NCBI GenBank assembly: GCA_001593855.1
Contig: LUCC01000037.1
Coordinates: 1 to 7,586 of the forward strand
Source of the DNA: Candidatus Hecatellales archaeon B24
Lineage (GTDB): Archaea; Thermoproteota; Bathyarchaeia; Hecatellales; Hecatellaceae
DNA length: 7,586 nucleotides
Reading direction: 5' to 3'
Every line of letters begins with the position of its first letter. Position 1 is the first letter of the stretch. The position numbers and the translations under genes are program-made. The notes below the pieces were generated by a model. The model was not told the origin of the DNA. It did no database searches and was given only the letters and a program-made list of their open reading frames with translations. Of this stretch, positions 1 to 5,056 are shown piece by piece.

Positions 1-515
1 TATTTAACTCTTACGAGAGGGTGCCTTTGCTTCAGGTTTTTGTCGATTAGCCCTAGAAGGCATAGATTTCCAAGGGTTTGAATGATAACGGTTTCATCTG
101 GGTCTTCCAGGTTTACCCTCGGTTTTTCTCCCCTCTCCTCTAGGAGCTTCCATAGGTGGCTTCCTATTTCACGTTCAACCTCCTTGGAGGACAGTTTCCC
201 TTTAAACCCTCTCCTCTCCATTCTCACGCAGAAGGTTTTTCCGGTTTTAACTGCGTCCACGTATTTTCCCACCCGCTCCTTTAGGATTTCTAAAAGGTTC
301 TCAGGGCTGAAGTGGAAGGCTTCCTCGTAGGGAATCACCCTGCTAATAGGGATGAAGGGTTTAGCCTCGATGTCGGCTAGGAAAGCCTCTAAGTTTTCAA
401 CTTCCCCTATTAAAACCTCTTTGAAGCCTGTCCTTTTGAAGTCTCCCATGCCTTTAATTTCTTTGAGGACAAACCATTCGGAGCCTCTCTCGCAGATGAC
501 GAGGACGCCGACCAT
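1..515 (-). CDS. THUMP-domain RNA-binding protein (Tan1-like), 3' end at window edge
   Basis: Translating the minus strand from the ATG at 513-515 gives 171 uninterrupted residues, ending ...LVRVK. The last two bases of the window then read TA, so the stop codon (TAA or TAG) most likely lies one base outside; this would match the usual 170-180 residues of archaeal stand-alone THUMP proteins. Residues about 90-150 form a THUMP domain: KTGKTFCVRMERRGFKGKL is the typical core, followed by the helix SSKEVEREIGSHLWKLLEE and the strand PDETVIIQTLGN. Residues 1-80 resemble the N-terminal ferredoxin-like part that precedes THUMP in Tan1. No methyltransferase, thiouridylase or other catalytic domain is attached, so it probably presents tRNA to a separate modifying enzyme. 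In yeast, Tan1 is needed for N4-acetylcytidine at C12 of tRNA-Ser and tRNA-Leu; whether this archaeal protein does the same is inference. An AGGTGG ribosome site lies at 522-527, six bases ahead of the ATG. Divergent from the thiolase gene. Confidence 0.85.
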   Translation of the reverse strand, partial: MVGVLVICERGSEWFVLKEIKGMGDFKRTGFKEVLIGEVENLEAFLADIEAKPFIPISRVIPYEEAFHFSPENLLEILKERVGKYVDAVKTGKTFCVRMERRGFKGKLSSKEVEREIGSHLWKLLEERGEKPRVNLEDPDETVIIQTLGNLCLLGLIDKNLKQRHPLVRVK

Positions 516-572
516 ATTTAGCCACCTGAAAACTCTACCGGCTCTGCCTACACGAGAATTCGAAATCCAAAG

Positions 573-602
573 AAAAATATATAGTGTAGAAGCTATTTTA
601 AT
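573..602. promoter_or_regulatory. AT-rich divergent promoter region with TATA-like boxes
   Basis: Between the divergent THUMP (minus) and thiolase (plus) genes, AAAAATATATAG (573-584) reads as a TATA-like box on both strands. On the minus strand it would place transcription start near 553, giving the THUMP mRNA a leader of about 37 bases. On the plus strand it would place the start near 604. A second plus-strand box, TATTTTAA (594-601), would give a start near 623. The archaeal spacing of about 25 bases from TATA box to start is established knowledge; which box is used is inference. Confidence 0.5.
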
Positions 603-661
603 GCCAACCCTTCGGCTTACAAGTTTGCGGGGTGAAAAGGCTGCTTAAGGTGGGTTGGCAT
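601..661 (+). repeat. 10-bp perfect inverted repeat enclosing the thiolase leader and start codon
   Basis: ATGCCAACCC at 601-610 is the exact reverse complement of GGGTTGGCAT at 652-661. The right arm contains the first two bases of the thiolase ATG (660-662) and part of its AAGGTGG ribosome site (647-653). If transcription begins at or before about 601, the leader RNA could fold with the ribosome site and start codon inside or next to the stem. A dyad this widely spaced (41 bases between arms) is less typical of a repressor operator. One such match is not improbable by chance in a window of this size, so the position over the start codon is the main argument. Confidence 0.45.
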
Positions 662-1901
662 GCTTGCTGAGGGAGTATACATTGTTGGAGCTGGAATGAC
701 TGCCTTCAGCGCCAAGCTTCACGCGAATAAGACAGGTAGAGAACTGCTGGTTGAAGCCACCTGGGAGGCGGTTAAATCCGTCGATAAAGGAATAACCCTC
801 CATAAAGACGTTGAAGCCCTCTTCATAGGATACTTCACACCAGAATATTACGAGCATCAAAGCCATATTGGGCCTCTTGCAGCCACATGGCTCGGCCTAA
901 CTCCCAAGCCAGCCTTCAGAACGGAGATTGCCTGCGCCAGCTCTTCTGCAGCCCTCTTCGCAGGCGTTACGGCAGTGGCCTCCGGCCTTTACGATGTGGT
1001 CTTAGTGGCCGGAGTTGAAAAGATGACAAGCCTTGAAACTGAAAGGGTTACAGAGGCTTTAGCCCTGGCGTCAGACGACCTTTCAGAGTCCAAGGTTGGG
1101 GCAACTTTCCCAGGGCTTTACGCGCTCCTAGCTCAAGCCTACTTCCGCCGTTACGGGGCTACTTGGGAGCAGCTTCAAAGGGTTCCCATAAAAAACCATT
1201 ATAATGGCTCTCTCAACCCTAAAGCTCACTTCCAGCAAACCATAGGTCAGATGGCTGAAAAAGTTGGGAAGAAGCTTGGTGTCCAGTATAAGGACGAGCT
1301 GGACTTCCTGAAAAACTCGCCTTTCAACAGGGTGGTAGCCTACCCGCTGAGGCTTTTCGACTGCTGCCCCATCAGCGACGGCGCCGCCGTAGCTGTGCTG
1401 GCTTCGGGTAGAGCCGCGAGAAGGTTCACTGACACGCCGTTGAGGCTGCTGGGTGTAGGGTTGGGAACAGACAACGTGGCGCTTCAGGATAGGGCTGACC
1501 TTACATCGCTGGTTGCAACCCGCAACGCGGCTGAAGCAGCCTACCGGACGGCTGACATCTCACCTAAAGACTTAGATGTGGTAGAAGTTCACGACTGCTT
1601 CACCATAGCCGAATGGCTGGCTGTCGAAGATTTAGGGCTTGTTGGCAGAGGTGAGGCTCCCAGAGCCTACGAGGAAGGATTAACGGGGATTGAAGGTGAA
1701 ATCCCCGTTAACACGGATGGAGGCTTAAAGGCTAAGGGGCATCCTGTTGGAGCCACCGGGATAGGCATGCTAAACGAGGTTTGGCATCAGCTTCGCGGAA
1801 CAGCTGGCAGAAGACAGGTTAAAAACAAGGCTGAAACGGGGCTTGTCCACAACGTTGGAGGCAGCGGAGCCAGTGCTGCGGTTTTCATTTTCGGGAGGTG
1901 A
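660..1901 (+). CDS. Thiolase-family acyl-CoA acetyltransferase (archaeal/SCPx type)
   Basis: 413-residue thiolase, slightly longer than the roughly 390 usual for archaeal members. Thiolases condense or cleave acyl-CoA through a cysteine thioester; archaeal members of this branch typically make acetoacetyl-CoA for the mevalonate (isoprenoid lipid) pathway. The N-terminal strand VYIVGAGMTAF is typical. C92 in EIACASSSAAL is the nucleophile, H311 sits in HDCF, and H361 in KAKGHPVGATG is the conserved catalytic histidine. The C-terminal motif reads H397-N-V-G-G-S-G, where bacterial biosynthetic thiolases have a catalytic cysteine in a CxG motif; a His-Asn form is seen in SCPx-like and archaeal enzymes. 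ATG at 660 has AAGGTGG six bases upstream. The DUF35 gene starts 6 bases after the stop, so the two are surely one operon. Archaeal thiolases form a complex with HMG-CoA synthase through such a DUF35 protein, but no HMG-CoA synthase gene is in this window. Exact acyl substrate not determined. Confidence 0.9.
   Translation: MLAEGVYIVGAGMTAFSAKLHANKTGRELLVEATWEAVKSVDKGITLHKDVEALFIGYFTPEYYEHQSHIGPLAATWLGLTPKPAFRTEIACASSSAALFAGVTAVASGLYDVVLVAGVEKMTSLETERVTEALALASDDLSESKVGATFPGLYALLAQAYFRRYGATWEQLQRVPIKNHYNGSLNPKAHFQQTIGQMAEKVGKKLGVQYKDELDFLKNSPFNRVVAYPLRLFDCCPISDGAAVAVLASGRAARRFTDTPLRLLGVGLGTDNVALQDRADLTSLVATRNAAEAAYRTADISPKDLDVVEVHDCFTIAEWLAVEDLGLVGRGEAPRAYEEGLTGIEGEIPVNTDGGLKAKGHPVGATGIGMLNEVWHQLRGTAGRRQVKNKAETGLVHNVGGSGASAAVFIFGR
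1680..1711 (+). repeat. Perfect 12-bp hairpin inside the thiolase coding region
   Basis: TTAACGGGGATT (1680-1691) is followed by an 8-base spacer GAAGGTGA and then the exact reverse complement AATCCCCGTTAA (1700-1711). It covers codons 341-351 (LTGIEGEIPVN), just before the conserved NTDGGLKAKGHP segment. A perfect 12-bp stem with so short a loop is not expected by chance in a window this size (rough expectation about 0.01). The loop carries a GGTGA that resembles a ribosome site, but no useful reading frame starts after it. Function unknown. Confidence 0.85.
1894..1901 (+). promoter_or_regulatory. Strong ribosome binding site for the DUF35 gene
   Basis: GGAGGTGA overlaps the last codon and stop of the thiolase gene and lies 6 bases ahead of a GTG codon at 1908-1910. 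It matches the complement of the conserved archaeal 16S rRNA 3' end (UCACCUCC). It fixes the GTG as the start and indicates that the second gene is translated from the same mRNA. Confidence 0.8.
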
Positions 1902-1907
1902 AGAAAG

Positions 1908-2306
1908 GTGAGCGAGGGACATTTAAGCCTCTTCTACAAGGAGCTTGAGGCTGGAAGGCTTACCGGAAGCAAGTGCAAGGCGTGCGGGGAAGTCTTCGTG
2001 CCTCCGAGGCCCTTATGCTCCCGGTGTGGAGGTGAAACCGAAACTGTAAGCCTAAAAGGCGAGGGAGCCATAGAATCCTTCACGGTCATCCATGTTCCAC
2101 CAGTCTTCCTTAAGGATGCTTCCCCCTACATTCTCGCCTTGGTAAGGCTGGAGGAGGGAGCCCTCGTAATGGGCCGCCTCCTAGGCTACGACCCCAGCAA
2201 GCCTGAAGAAGTGAAAATGGGCTTAAAAGTGAGATTCGAAGCTCTAAAAGAAAAGCACGGCGAAAAAGAGGAAACCATCGTAGCCTTTAAACCCCTAGAA
2301 GCCTGA
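1908..2306 (+). CDS. DUF35 zinc-ribbon/OB-fold acyl-CoA-binding partner of thiolase
   Basis: 132-residue small protein of the DUF35 (COG1545) family. An N-terminal helix (SLFYKELEAGRL) leads to a rubredoxin-like zinc ribbon with four cysteines at 23, 26, 37 and 40 (CKAC ... CSRC), then a C-terminal OB fold from about residue 48 (GEGAIESFTVIHVPP ... VMGRLLGY ... MGLKVRF). In archaea such a protein bridges thiolase and HMG-CoA synthase and lets acetoacetyl-CoA pass between them; related DUF35 domains pair with SCPx thiolases in lipid and steroid breakdown. Here the direct partner is the upstream thiolase, whose stop codon lies 6 bases before this start. The start is GTG, supported by a near-perfect ribosome site. 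All zinc ligands are present and the length is normal. The next element downstream is a tRNA gene, so the operon probably ends here. Confidence 0.9.
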   Translation: MSEGHLSLFYKELEAGRLTGSKCKACGEVFVPPRPLCSRCGGETETVSLKGEGAIESFTVIHVPPVFLKDASPYILALVRLEEGALVMGRLLGYDPSKPEEVKMGLKVRFEALKEKHGEKEETIVAFKPLEA

Positions 2307-2311
2307 AACCC

Positions 2312-2319
2312 TTTTAATC
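2312..2319 (+). promoter_or_regulatory. Candidate TATA box (box A) for the tRNA-Leu gene
   Basis: TTTTAATC lies just after the DUF35 stop codon and 37 bases ahead of the mature tRNA 5' end. With usual archaeal spacing, transcription would start near 2340, leaving a leader of about 16 bases for RNase P to remove. An 8-bp palindrome CCTTAAGG (2336-2343) sits at the predicted start point. Confidence 0.5.
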
Positions 2320-2356
2320 AACTTCCACGCTCCACCCTTAAGGTGACCCTTAGAAG

Positions 2357-2444
2357 GCGGGGGTCGCCAAGCCTGGTCAAAGGCGCAGGATTCAGGATCC
2401 TGTCCCGGAGGGGTTCGCGGGTTCAAATCCCGCCCCCCGCACCA
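2357..2444 (+). tRNA. tRNA-Leu (anticodon CAG), CCA encoded, no intron
   Basis: A complete type II tRNA folds by hand. The acceptor stem GCGGGGG (2357-2363) pairs with CCCCCGC (2434-2440). The D-stem is GCC/GGC (2366-2368 with 2382-2384), with the G18-G19 pair at 2375-2376. The anticodon stem CAGGA/TCCTG (2386-2390 with 2398-2402) holds the loop TTCAGGA, giving anticodon CAG at 2393-2395, which reads leucine CUG. A long variable arm (2403-2416) is as expected for leucine. The T-stem GCGGG/CCCGC (2417-2421 with 2429-2433) closes the loop TTCAAAT. A2441 is the discriminator base typical of tRNA-Leu, and CCA is encoded at 2442-2444. No intron interrupts the anticodon loop. Confidence 0.97.
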
Positions 2445-2487
2445 CCATCAAGAGAAGAAGGGAGAAAGAAGCCTGGAAGAATGCTTT

Positions 2488-3588
2488 ATGAGAAGGTTAC
2501 CTCTCCTTGAGATTTACCCCAAGCTTGAAGGCGCCATCCCCTGGAAGCCTATAGGAAATTTTCCAACCCCCATCAGAAAACTTGAAAGCCTGGGAGAGCA
2601 CACCGGAATAAGCGAGTTCTACTTGAAGGATGACAGCCGAAGCTCAGCTCTCTACGGCGGAAACAAGGTGCGAAAGCTGGAGTTCCTGCTTGCCGACGCT
2701 CTACGGAAGGAGGCCAGCACCGTGATAACAGTTGGAGCCGCCGGGTCCAACCATGTTCTAGCCACATCTATTTTCGCTGGAAAGTTCGGTATGAAAGCCG
2801 TGGGTATACTTTTCGACCAGCCTCCAGCAGCCTACGTGAGGAGAAACCTCCTTCTCAACCTCTACTTCAACACGGAAATATTCTATGCCTCCTCTATGCG
2901 TGAGGTTCCCTCCATACTTCGAGAGGTTCTATCCAAGTTTCAAGGTAAACCATACTATATTCCGGTTGGGGGAAGCAACAGGCTTGGCTGTTTAGGCTTC
3001 GTGAACGCTGGCCTTGAACTTGGAAGGCAGGTGGAAGCTGGGGAGCTGCCTGAGCCAGACTACCTTTTCGCTGCTGCGGGAACCTTGGGCACCGTGGCCG
3101 GCCTGTATCTGGGCTGCAGGCTTTCAGGGCTTAAAACTAGGGTTGTAGGGGTGAGGGTTACCGGGAGAGACATCTGCAGCCCCGAAAGATGGGCTCTCCT
3201 AGTGAACCATACCTCAGCTTTCCTCCATCAAATGGATTCAAGCTTTCCGCAGGTGAAGATTTCACCTAGCGATGTAACGCTTCTCGAGGACTACCTAGGC
3301 CGAGGATACGCCTGGTTTACAGAGCAAGGTGTGAAGGCTGTTTACCTGATGAAGAAGCTTGAAGGCGTGAGCTTGGAGGGAACCTACACGGGTAAAGCCT
3401 TGGCAGGAGCCCTAGACTACGTGGATAAGCATGGGCTTAAAGACAGGGTAATCCTTTTCTGGAACACCTACAACTCCGTTGACCTATCTCCCCTAACCGG
3501 AAAAGTCAACTACAGAAAACTTCCCAAACCCTTCCACAAATACTTCGAAAAACCCCTCCAAAGGCTGGACCCAGAAGGGCAAACCTGA
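2488..3588 (+). CDS. PLP-dependent enzyme, ACC deaminase/D-cysteine desulfhydrase fold, divergent
   Basis: 366 residues, somewhat longer than the 325-340 usual for D-cysteine desulfhydrase (COG2515, fold type II PLP enzymes). K60 in YGGNKVRKLEFLLADAL should form the Schiff base with PLP. GSNH (86-89) corresponds to the substrate-binding QSNH/QSNQ motif, with Gln replaced by Gly. GGSNRLGCLGFVNAGLEL (161-178) is family-typical. AAAGTLGTVAGL (195-206) is the PLP phosphate loop. Y300 in TYTGKALAG matches the catalytic Tyr of DPVYTGKA. Near the C-terminus FWNTYNS (324-330) replaces the usual FIHTGG. The fold and catalytic core are clear, but the changed binding positions mean the substrate (D-cysteine, a related D-amino acid, or another compound) cannot be named. 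The ATG at 2488 is the only in-frame start after the tRNA; its ribosome site GGAAG (2475-2479) is weak. No TATA-like box lies between the tRNA end and this start. Converges on ksgA. Confidence 0.85.
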   Translation: MRRLPLLEIYPKLEGAIPWKPIGNFPTPIRKLESLGEHTGISEFYLKDDSRSSALYGGNKVRKLEFLLADALRKEASTVITVGAAGSNHVLATSIFAGKFGMKAVGILFDQPPAAYVRRNLLLNLYFNTEIFYASSMREVPSILREVLSKFQGKPYYIPVGGSNRLGCLGFVNAGLELGRQVEAGELPEPDYLFAAAGTLGTVAGLYLGCRLSGLKTRVVGVRVTGRDICSPERWALLVNHTSAFLHQMDSSFPQVKISPSDVTLLEDYLGRGYAWFTEQGVKAVYLMKKLEGVSLEGTYTGKALAGALDYVDKHGLKDRVILFWNTYNSVDLSPLTGKVNYRKLPKPFHKYFEKPLQRLDPEGQT

Positions 3589-3600
3589 AAGGTTCAGCCC
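3577..3600. terminator. Imperfect inverted repeat at convergent gene junction, possible two-way terminator
   Basis: GGGC (3577-3580) pairs with GCCC (3597-3600), and inside it AACC (3582-3585) pairs with GGTT (3591-3594) around a TGAAA loop. The structure spans both stop codons of the converging PLP-enzyme and ksgA genes. It has no T-run, which archaeal termination usually needs, so a terminator role is only a possibility. Confidence 0.3.
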
Positions 3601-4424
3601 TGCCTAAGCCTCCAAAACATATTCGCCAGCTCCGCGAACTCTTCAGGCGTTAGGGTGAAAACCCTCCGGTTTAGGTATGGTACTCCCGTGAAAGGCTTCT
3701 TAAGCCCTATTTCAGGTTTAAGTTTCACTAGGGTTTGAAGAGCCTTAGAAAGCTTCCTACGTCTCTGGCTGAAAAGAAGCTTAACGGTTTCGCTGAAAAA
3801 CCTGTAGTTTTCCAGCTTGAAAGGCGGCTGTCTTCTGGGCTTAAGCCTAACCACCATGGATGAGACCTCCGGAGGCGGATAAAAGGCTTCAGGGGAGGCT
3901 TCCTCTAAGATTTCAACTTCAGCCCAGTAGTAGGCTGCCACCGTAAGTCTTCCATAGTTTTTCCCGCCTGGTTCAGCGTTCAGCCTCTCCGCGAACTCCT
4001 TTTGAAGGGTTAAAACAGCCAGCTTGAACGGGCTTTCGAATATCCTGAAAAGGAGGGGTGAAGCGATGGAGTAAGGAGGATTTGAAATAACCTTGTCGTA
4101 GCTGCCCTCAAGCTTGAGCTTAAGGAAGTCTCCAAGGTAAAGCCTAACGTTCCCCCGCCTGGAAAACCTGGCTTCAAGAAGCCTGTAAAGTTTCGGGGCG
4201 GCTTCAACAGCCAAAACCACGCCTGCCCTTCTAGCTAAAACCTCTGTAAGGAAGCCAAGTCCAGCGCCAATTTCTAAAACTCTGTCAGCGGAGCTAACTT
4301 CACCGTAGTCCACCAGCCTGATTAGAAGAGATTCATCAACCATGAAGCTCTGGCCAAGCTTTCTTCTCGGCCTTACACCTGCCCTTCTCAGCAGTCTTTT
4401 AACCTTCCAAGCTAAGTCTTCCAC
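3594..4424 (-). CDS. ksgA: 16S rRNA (adenine-N6,N6)-dimethyltransferase KsgA/Dim1
   Basis: 276-residue SAM-dependent methyltransferase that dimethylates two adjacent adenines in the 3'-terminal helix 45 of 16S rRNA during late small-subunit assembly. Signature motifs in order: KLGQSF (22-27); the SAM-binding loop VLEIGAGLGFLTEVLA (49-64); acidic E74 in LAVEAAP; GDF at 98-100; catalytic NPPYSIASPLLF (115-126); QKEFAERL (141-148); FYPPPEVSS (181-189), the rRNA-positioning loop; and FSQRRRKL (218-225) in the C-terminal helical domain. Length is normal for archaeal members. The start is GTG at 4422-4424, 2 bases after the DUF655 stop; a GAGG about 12 bases upstream is a modest ribosome site, and tight coupling to DUF655 translation is likely. 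Last gene of the leftward cluster; its stop lies 5 bases from that of the converging PLP-enzyme gene. Confidence 0.97.
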   Translation of the reverse strand: MEDLAWKVKRLLRRAGVRPRRKLGQSFMVDESLLIRLVDYGEVSSADRVLEIGAGLGFLTEVLARRAGVVLAVEAAPKLYRLLEARFSRRGNVRLYLGDFLKLKLEGSYDKVISNPPYSIASPLLFRIFESPFKLAVLTLQKEFAERLNAEPGGKNYGRLTVAAYYWAEVEILEEASPEAFYPPPEVSSMVVRLKPRRQPPFKLENYRFFSETVKLLFSQRRRKLSKALQTLVKLKPEIGLKKPFTGVPYLNRRVFTLTPEEFAELANMFWRLRQG

Positions 4425-4426
4425 TT

Positions 4427-4981
4427 TCAGAAGTGCCTCGTGAAAATTTTATGTTTCTGCTCGGTGGTAAGCTCTTCCACGATTCTTCTAACCACGGCCT
4501 TAACAGGGTCTATGGAGGTTCGCTTGTGGAAGTCTTCAAAGTTTTCAAAGTTTTTCTTTTCTCTCTCGCCTACAATCTGCCACATAAACTTTTTACCTAT
4601 TCCGGGCAGCAGCTCGAAGGCGTGCATTTTAGGTGTTATAGGCCGGGCTGTGTTAAAGAAACCTATGAACCGCTGCTCATGGCTTCTGACGATTTTCTCA
4701 ACTACGGCTGGAAGCTCGCTTTTAGCTGTCGCGGTAAGCTCCTCGTAGCTTACTCTCCCTAGGATTCTGTCTATTTTCTCCCGGCCTTCCTTTCCGATGT
4801 AAACTCTCTCGTGGAGTTGAACGGTTACCCCCGGTTTAACCGTTGCCTCCAGAAGCGTGAAAAAGTCTTCGCCGACAAGCTGGGCTATGGGTTCAGCTAT
4901 GAACTCCCCTTTCCTCCGCACTCTTCCCTCAGGGAGGAAGTCTAAAACGTAGGCAGCCTCCTCGTAGCGGCGTTTAATCAT
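4427..4981 (-). CDS. DUF655 family protein, probable RNA/DNA-binding (OB fold plus HhH)
   Basis: 184 residues matching the archaeal DUF655 family (COG1491), whose function is not established. The N-terminal half (YEEAAYVLDFLPEGRV ... VQLHERVYIGKEGR, about 6-67) looks like a beta-rich OB-type domain. The C-terminal half holds a helix-hairpin-helix motif, FELLPGIGKKFMWQIVGER (122-140), which in other families contacts nucleic-acid backbones, followed by FHKRTSIDPVKAVVRRIVEEL. The protein is basic and has no enzyme motif or membrane segment that I can see. Its place between rpoF and ksgA is a recurrent archaeal arrangement and suggests a role in RNA metabolism, ribosome assembly or transcription-translation coupling; this is inference. 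ATG at 4979-4981 has GAGAGG eight bases upstream. The 75-base gap after rpoF carries a TATA-like box. A short run NFENFEDF (144-151) comes from a small tandem duplication in the DNA. Confidence 0.88.
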   Translation of the reverse strand: MIKRRYEEAAYVLDFLPEGRVRRKGEFIAEPIAQLVGEDFFTLLEATVKPGVTVQLHERVYIGKEGREKIDRILGRVSYEELTATAKSELPAVVEKIVRSHEQRFIGFFNTARPITPKMHAFELLPGIGKKFMWQIVGEREKKNFENFEDFHKRTSIDPVKAVVRRIVEELTTEQKHKIFTRHF

Positions 4982-5025
4982 CCCTGTTTCCTCTCAACCC
5001 TTCTTAAAATTACGCCTTATAGAAC

Positions 5026-5033
5026 ATATAAAA
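5026..5033 (-). promoter_or_regulatory. Candidate internal TATA box before the DUF655-ksgA pair
   Basis: On the minus strand the sequence reads GGTTTTATATG, close to the archaeal TATA consensus. Standard spacing puts transcription start near 5003, about 22 bases before the DUF655 ATG. The gap here (75 bases) is the longest in the leftward cluster, which also favours a separate promoter. rpoF ends just upstream without a clear T-run. Confidence 0.5.
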
Positions 5034-5056
5034 CCTAACGTAGCGCCCTTCCAGAC

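Noticed and set aside
82..648. Two rightward open frames (82-330 and 352-648)
   Set aside because: The first lies wholly, and the second mostly, opposite the THUMP gene, whose protein has a clear domain; their serine/leucine-rich products look like antisense shadows and have no ribosome site.
980..1014. 8-bp inverted repeat (CTCCGGCC with GGCCGGAG) in the thiolase gene
   Set aside because: Short arms in GC-rich coding sequence with a 19-base spacer; expected by chance.
1694..1719. AAGGTGA followed by an ATG inside the thiolase gene, as an internal start
   Set aside because: The ATG at 1717 is out of the thiolase frame and reaches a stop within a few codons.
2481..2483. Upstream ATG seven bases before the PLP-enzyme start
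   Set aside because: It is out of frame and hits a stop after nine codons; the ATG at 2488 opens the full conserved protein.
4535..4556. Short tandem repeat of about 9 bases in AT-rich DNA
   Set aside because: It encodes NFENFEDF in the DUF655 protein and has only about two copies, so it is a small coding duplication and not a repeat array.
4433..4762. Overlapping rightward open frames opposite DUF655
   Set aside because: No family resemblance and low-complexity composition; the opposite strand encodes a recognisable conserved protein throughout.
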